A DNA stretch of 64,000 nucleotides from Helichrysum umbraculigerum (Eukaryota; Streptophyta; Magnoliopsida; Asterales; Asteraceae): contig CATIUR010000003.1 of assembly GCA_949592205.1 (NCBI GenBank), positions 152,023,259-152,087,258 of the forward strand, given 5' to 3'. The translations under genes and the position numbers were made by a program. The notes under the pieces were generated by a model, which worked only from the letters and a program-made list of their open reading frames with translations, had not been told where the DNA came from and made no database searches. This document shows, in pieces, positions 59,001 to 64,000 of the stretch. How positions within the stretch are numbered: position 1 is the first letter of the stretch; each line of letters begins with the position of its first letter.

Positions 59001-59322
59001 GGGATTAGTGCAGAGGAATGCATCCAACTTGTGCACGAAGTCTATTGTATGAACCCAACTTTTTTTTGGTCTATTGTGTGTATCTATCTTCAACTTTGGT
59101 CTATTGTGTGTATCCAATGACTAATTTGATAACGTGTCAGACGTATAATTTGCCACGTCATTTGATACGTCATTGACACATCAGCAAAAACGGGTGCCAC
59201 GTCAGCCCGATACACACAATTTACCAAAGTTGAAGATTGATACACATAATAGACTAAAAAAAAGTTAGGTGCATACAATAGACTTCGTGCACAAGTTGGA
59301 TGCATTCCCCTGCACTAACCCC
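59001..59322. mobile_element. short Mutator-type element inside the solo LTR
   Basis: 322 bp with ends GGGATTAGTGCAGAGGAATG / GGGGTTAGTGCAGGGGAATG. Near-exact 9-bp flanks TTATTTATA / TTATATATA. A TIR relative of 40,551-40,851. Confidence 0.82.
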
Positions 59323-60127
59323 TTATATATATATATATTGTTGAATATATACGAAAATGCGATTGATTAAATCGTACTCAATTTAAATCGAATGTATTTC
59401 GATTCCATAAATACGGACGTTGGTGACCAATTTTGTTAAATAACGCAACATTATTTAATAACGCTATTATATCAAAAATATTATTATGATAATATTTCGT
59501 ATTCATTTCGGATCATACAAACAAAACTTATACGATTTAAAAATGTAAAACGCGCAAACAAACTAAGTTACATTTTATAATTTTCGGAACTTAAATAATT
59601 CAACTAAAATATTTAGTAATTTTCCGTATCTTAAAACTAGATTTAGACGTATAAAAATCATTTAACGTTTGAACGACGGAGCGAACGAACACCACACGGA
59701 GCGGGAGCGCGGGGCGAAAAATGGGAGTTTAACCTCCCACTTCCACCCTTTCTTTTTCATTTCTTTCTTTCTTTCTCTCTCTCTTCCATCTTTCTCTCTC
59801 AAAATTTCATCACCACCACCTCCACCAAATCACAAAATAACACAATCAAACGCACTCGGATCGTCAATATTTTTAGAGATTCACGACCACCTCGCAACGA
59901 TCTACATTTCTATCTTTCCGGATTTCCATTTCGGCACTTTGTAAGTTTCCGACAAAATCCCGAAACCTTTCGATTCTTAATATTTTTCACTTGTTAGTTG
60001 TTTATATAACTTATATATGTCCATTACAAGTGTAGAACACGATTTTATAGCTTAAAAACGGGTTTGAATTGGGTTTTTGGCCGGAAAAATCTTGACAGTC
60101 GGACTTTCTGGGCTGATGTTCTTCAAT

Positions 60128-60390
60128 GCGACACAAGCCTTGTGTCGCATGTTGTGTCGTATTTTGCATGTTATGTCGTATCTTGTGTCGTATGAAACCA
60201 GTTATGTCGTATCCTATGCGACACAATATTGTGTCGTACCTTATGTCGCAAATACTATGCGACACTATTACTATGTCGCTGTTGAATCAGCATCTCGAAT
60301 CTATGCGACACAACCTTTGTGTCGTATAGATATTGTGTCGCATATCCTATGCGACACAACCCTTGTGTCGCATGACACACTTTTGTGTCG
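60128..60390. repeat. 21-bp inverted repeats in the solo LTR
   Basis: Units GCGACACAA-GCC-TTGTGTCGC at 60128-60148 and further copies near 60,217 (20 bp), 60,258, 60,304 and 60,351. Same arms and length as the cluster at 57,053 in the related LTR, although the surrounding copies are not collinear one for one. Confidence 0.88.
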
Positions 60391-60546
60391 CATATTGTGT
60401 CGCAAAACACAGAAAACTCAGATTTTTACTAAGTGTCGAGACTCGAAATTTACCACTCGATTTTACCCGAATTCAGATCCCAGATGCGTTTTTCACCAAA
60501 GCAATATAGTAGAAATAAAAAATTTTCGAGCTGACCTGGCATCTCG

Positions 60547-60603
60547 ACCCCAGCCAGGGGCCAGCCCCTTGGACCCCGCCAGGGGCGCTGCCCCCGGACC
60601 CCC
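60547..60603. repeat. GC-rich block with CCCC/GGGG inverted words
   Basis: Short runs of CCCC and GGGG alternate (CCAGCCAGGGGCCAGCCCC and CGCCAGGGGCGCTGCCCCC) in an otherwise AT-rich LTR. It could fold into stem-loops or, on one strand, a quadruplex. Confidence 0.6.
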
Positions 60604-61757
60604 ATACTTAGATTCCGTAAGCACATTTCTCACCAAGTGTCAAACTTGTATGACTTCAAAACGCTTATATGATACAACTTTTCAAACCTAATGGAATATA
60701 CTTTTTAAGTATAACACTTCGAAATCAATGTGATAACATCAGGACTATTATTACAATTAATCACCAACGGGCCGCACACGTTTTCAAACACTTAACAAAT
60801 CAACCAAATCGTAGTAATTTGGACATATATATAGGTGTGTAACAACTACAAGGGTGATCTTTTGAGATACCCAATCATGTTTATAACCATCGCGTGTCGT
60901 GGACACCCTCAGGTTACAAGTCTTTGGACTTCATTACTCGGCTAATCAACTCAAGTTTATTAAGTTAAACTCACAAGACTCAGGTGAGTCTCATAGCCCC
61001 TCTTTTTACTGTTTTACTCAGGGGTGTGATATATTGCTCATTTTTAACATGTGAACGCAAGTACAAACATTTCATATACTACATGAGTTTTTCACAACTA
61101 ATCATTTAAAGTCCTCCGTCAGCATAGTTGTTAATACGTTGTAGCGTGAATATTAGTATATGGTACCATATAGGATTGACCCTCCTCATTCGGGTTAGCA
61201 AGCACTAACCGGGTAAACGGACGTACTAATATTTGGGAAGACGAATGTTGATTAGGCATTCGTGGAGGCACCTCGCCCGGAATTCTCTATAGGGGACCCG
61301 ACCCTCGAGTTAAGTTCAACTATGTGCTCATGGATGTATACTTATACATCATCAATTGCTGGATGCAATTCAATTATTTAAATTTTGCGGTTCACACTAT
61401 ATTACTTGATTTCAAACATGTGAGCTCACCAGCTTTAGCTGACCCATTTAGCATGTATCGCAGGTACCAAGCAGTAGGTTGCTTCGGCTTCAGGACTTTT
61501 AGCTCGAGTCAGCATACAGACGATTGAGATTTTCTTGCATTAGTATATTTTGTACAAGTACTTATGTACTGAAATCTCCTTTTATTTAAACTCGAGCTAT
61601 GTAAAGCTTTAAATGTTGTAAACATTTCAATATTAATATATTTTGTTAAAACGACGCATATAGAGTCGTTTACTATATATCTTTGTGTTTTGTTATTGAT
61701 TAGTAACACCCAAATCGTGCTTCTGCAAATCATTAAATTTGGGGGTGTTACACGTAC

Positions 61758-62990
61758 AGTGCCTCAAAAGGTGCAGCTTTGATGCTGGCGTGGTAGCTGT
61801 TATTGTACGAGAATTCGCACAACGGTAGATGTCTTTCCCAGTTTGCACCGAAATCAACTACGCATGCTCGTAGCATATCTTCCAGTGTTTGAATGGTTCG
61901 CTCACTTTGGCCATCGGTTTGAGGATGGTACGCGGTGCTCATATCAAGACGAGTACCCAATGCTTTTTGAAGTGACTGCCAAAAGTGAGAGGTGAAACGG
62001 GCATCTCTGTCAGAGATGATTGAGATTGGAACCCCGTGTTGAGAAACGATTTCCTTGATGTAGATTTGTGCGAGGCGTTCCATTTTATCGCTTTCCTTGA
62101 TCGCCAGGAAATGAGCAGATTTTGTGAGGCGGTCAACGATCACCCAAATGGTATCGCAACCGTTCGATGACTTGGGTAGTTTGGTTATTAAATCCATGGA
62201 AATTTGTTCCCATTTCCATTCAGGGATTTCAGGTTGTTGGAGTAAGCCGGAAGGTTTCTGATGTTCGGTTTTGACTTTCGAGCAAGTAAGACACTTGCTG
62301 ACATAAGTGGCGATTTCAGCTTTCATGTTCGGCCACCAATAAAATACCTTGATTCCGTGGTACATCTTATCGGATCCCGGATGGATAGAGTATTTGGACT
62401 TGTGAGCTTCATCCATCACCAAGTCTCGTAGGTTCCCGAGATTAGGCAACCAGATTCGGTTTGAGAAATACCTAATCCCGTTAGATTTGGTTTCAAATTG
62501 TTTGTCAATACCCCGTAAGGCTTCGTTTTTGATGTTTTCAGGTTTCAGGGCTTCGATATGAGCGGTATGAATCTGAATGGTAAGATCGTTGTGAATGGTC
62601 ATACTGAGTGCTTGGACTCGAAATGGTTTTGGTCGTTCCTTTCGACTGAGGGCATCGGCAACAACATTAGCCTTCCCTGGATGGTACTTGATTTCGCAAT
62701 CGTAATCGGTAAGCAACTCGACCCATCGACGTTGCCTCATATTAAGATCTTTTTGGTCGAAGATGTGTTGGAGACTTTTATGATCGGTAAAGATTGTGCA
62801 CTTAGTGCCGTAGAGATAATATCTCCAGATTTTGAGAGCAAAAACGACAGCTCCAAGTTCGAGATCATGAGTGGTGTAGTTCTTTTCGTGAATTTTCAGC
62901 TGTCGTGAGGCATAGGCAATGACTTTGTCTCGTTGCATCAGCACACAACCGAGACCTTGGTGGGAAGCATCGCAGTATACCACGAAGTCA
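61758..62990 (-). pseudogene. pol: Gypsy RNase H and integrase
   Basis: RNase H (YCDASHQGLGCVL, YTTHDLELGAVVFAL, TDHKSLQH, KANVVADALSR), then integrase with the HHCC finger (HPGSDKMYHGI...CLTCSKVKTEH) and catalytic residues in SMDLITKLP, SDRDARF and the YHPQTDGQSERT glutamate. The frame is open across this part. It is continuous with 58,271-58,898 before the solo LTR inserted. Confidence 0.92.
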
Positions 62991-64000
62991 TCGGTGCCTT
63001 CGGGTAGTGATAGAATTGGAGCACTGCAAAGCTTTTGTTTCAGAAGTTGGAACGCTGACTCTTGTTTATCGGTCTAATCGAACTTATTTTCCTTTTGAGT
63101 TAGTACCGTGAGTGGTTGAGCTATTTTGGAGAAATTTTCGATAAATCACCGATAGTACCCAGCAAGACCCAAGAATTGGCGTACTTCAGTTGCAGAGGTG
63201 GGTGCTTGCCAGTCTTTGATAGCCTCGATTTTTGATGGGTCAACGTGAATCCCCTGACTGTCGATCACGTGACCAAGGAATTGAACGGTTTTTATCCAGA
63301 ACTCACACTTAGAGAATTTGGCGTAAATCTCCTCGTGCTTAAGCAGTTCTAGGATGGTTTTGAGGTGTTACGCATGCTCTTGCTCGTTGCGCGAGTAAAT
63401 GAGTATGTCATCGATAAAGACAATGACAAACTTGTCTAGGTAAGGTTTACACACTCGGTTCATGAGGTCCATGAATACAGCCGGTGAGTTGGTTAGACCG
63501 AAGGGCATCACTTGGAATTCGTAGTGCCCGTAACGAGTTCTGAAGGCAGTTTTTGGAATATCGATGTCGCGAACCCGTAACTGATGATATCCTGCTCGCA
63601 AGTCGATTTTTTAGTAGTAACTTGAACCCTGAAGTTGGTCGAATAGATCATCAATGCGAGGAAGTGGGTATCGGTTTTTGATGGTCAATTTGTTCAATTC
63701 TCGGTAATCGATGCACATTCGGAAAGAACCGTCCTTCTTTTTAACAAAAAAAACCGGAGCTCCCCAAGGTGAAGAACTCGGTCTAATGAATCCCCTATCA
63801 AGGAGTTCCTGTAACTGGTTGGACAACTCCTGAAGTTCTGATGGAGCTAAATGGTACGGTGCGCGGGCCACCGGTGCGGCACCCGGCACGAGATCGATTG
63901 AGAACTCAACCTGTCTGGGTGGAGGTAGACCAGGTAGTTCTTCCGGAAAGACTTCGGGAAAGTCTCTAATAATTGGCACATCCTTAAGTCGTTTCTCCTC
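62991..64000 (-). pseudogene. pol: Gypsy reverse transcriptase, with several stops
   Basis: Read right to left: DFPEVFPEELPGLPP, the RT palm start (WGAPVFFVKKKDGSFRMCID), YPLPRIDDL, LRAGYHQLRV, MPFGLTNSP and the catalytic FIDDILIYS. A TAA lies at 63,613-63,611 (SSYY*), another after RNEQEHA at 63,370-63,368, and further stops near 63,148 and 63,075 before RNase H. The chromovirus (Tekay/Del-like) affiliation comes from these motifs. Confidence 0.9.

Larger units (their letters stand above)
58899..61752 (+). mobile_element. Gypsy solo LTR, 2.85 kb, inside the integrase
   Basis: TGTAACACCCGCC...GGGGGTGTTACA with exact 5-bp duplication CGTAC (58894-58898 and 61753-61757). It carries a short MULE (59001-59322), a donor-like CTTTGTAAGTTT (59,941), the inverted-repeat cluster (60128-60390), a GC-rich block (60547-60603) and an acceptor-like ATCGCAG/GTAC (ending 61,463). 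Confidence 0.94.
55866..64000 (-). mobile_element. Gypsy chromovirus (Tekay-like), minus strand, runs off the window
   Basis: The 3' LTR (55866-58237) is followed leftward-to-rightward by the purine tract (on the minus strand ...ACAGGGGGAGAA), integrase C-terminus, integrase core, RNase H and reverse transcriptase, i.e. Gypsy order read on the minus strand. A solo LTR (58899-61752) splits the integrase. Several stops show it is dead. The 5' LTR and gag lie to the right of the window. Confidence 0.93.

Noticed and set aside
60077..60691. 204-residue plus-strand ORF
   Set aside because: It runs through the inverted-repeat cluster and GC block of a non-coding solo LTR; Cys/Tyr/Val-rich composition is a by-product of the repeated GTGTCGTAT words.
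1..64000. tRNA, rRNA or bacterial-type operon features
   Set aside because: I saw none. The only tRNA-related words are retrotransposon primer binding sites.

Overview
This 64 kb window is plant nuclear DNA. The evidence is spliceosomal GT-AG introns, a chloroplast-type ketoacyl-ACP synthase gene in seven exons, and a dense layer of plant transposons (Copia, Gypsy chromovirus, Mutator-like, Helitron, hAT-like, Stowaway). The SIRE-type Copia element with an extra reading frame after pol, of a kind I associate with daisy-family genomes, makes Asteraceae my best guess; this is inference.

Layout. 1-~11,345: the 3' part of a SIRE-type Copia element: broken gag and pol, a 2.5 kb non-coding cassette, a large broken extra ORF, and a 3' LTR. 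11,346-15,821: uncharacterised DNA, a (TA)n-flanked MITE-like unit and a 3.1 kb Helitron. 15,826-35,472: a second Helitron carrying a ribosomal protein uL13 exon fragment. It is split by a minus-strand Tork-type Copia element (17,597-34,468), which is itself split by a 3.2 kb Gypsy solo LTR (20,359-23,579) and by a very young gag-only Gypsy element (24,495-33,386). 35,473-41,999: Helitron and Stowaway pieces, and several short Mutator-type elements with 9-bp target duplications. 42,010-43,949: the only clear host gene, a divergent KAS I-like gene on the minus strand. 44,128-46,956: small Mutator-, hAT- and MITE-type elements. 47,801-54,810: a Mutator-like element holding an apparently intact autonomous MULE (48,046-54,031), which encodes a 1,194-residue transposase and a convergent 139-residue GRF zinc-finger membrane protein. 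54,869-55,857: another short MULE. 55,866-64,000: a minus-strand Gypsy chromovirus (3' LTR, degenerate pol) with a 2.85 kb solo LTR inserted in its integrase.

Most of these nestings are supported by exact or near-exact target-site duplications, so the order of insertion can be read: Helitron, then Tork Copia, then the Gypsy insertions. The two 3,314-bp LTRs of the gag-only element differ at one position that I noticed.

The strongest unexplained signal is a class of short inverted repeats of fixed length. Four LTR families (SIRE Copia and three Gypsy families) carry clusters of GCGAC-N11 or N12-GTCGC units, 21 or 22 bp long. Spacer sequence varies while spacer length is nearly constant, and in one family paired arm changes co-vary. 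In the SIRE element the same unit occurs in both the LTR and the promoter-like cassette of the extra ORF.
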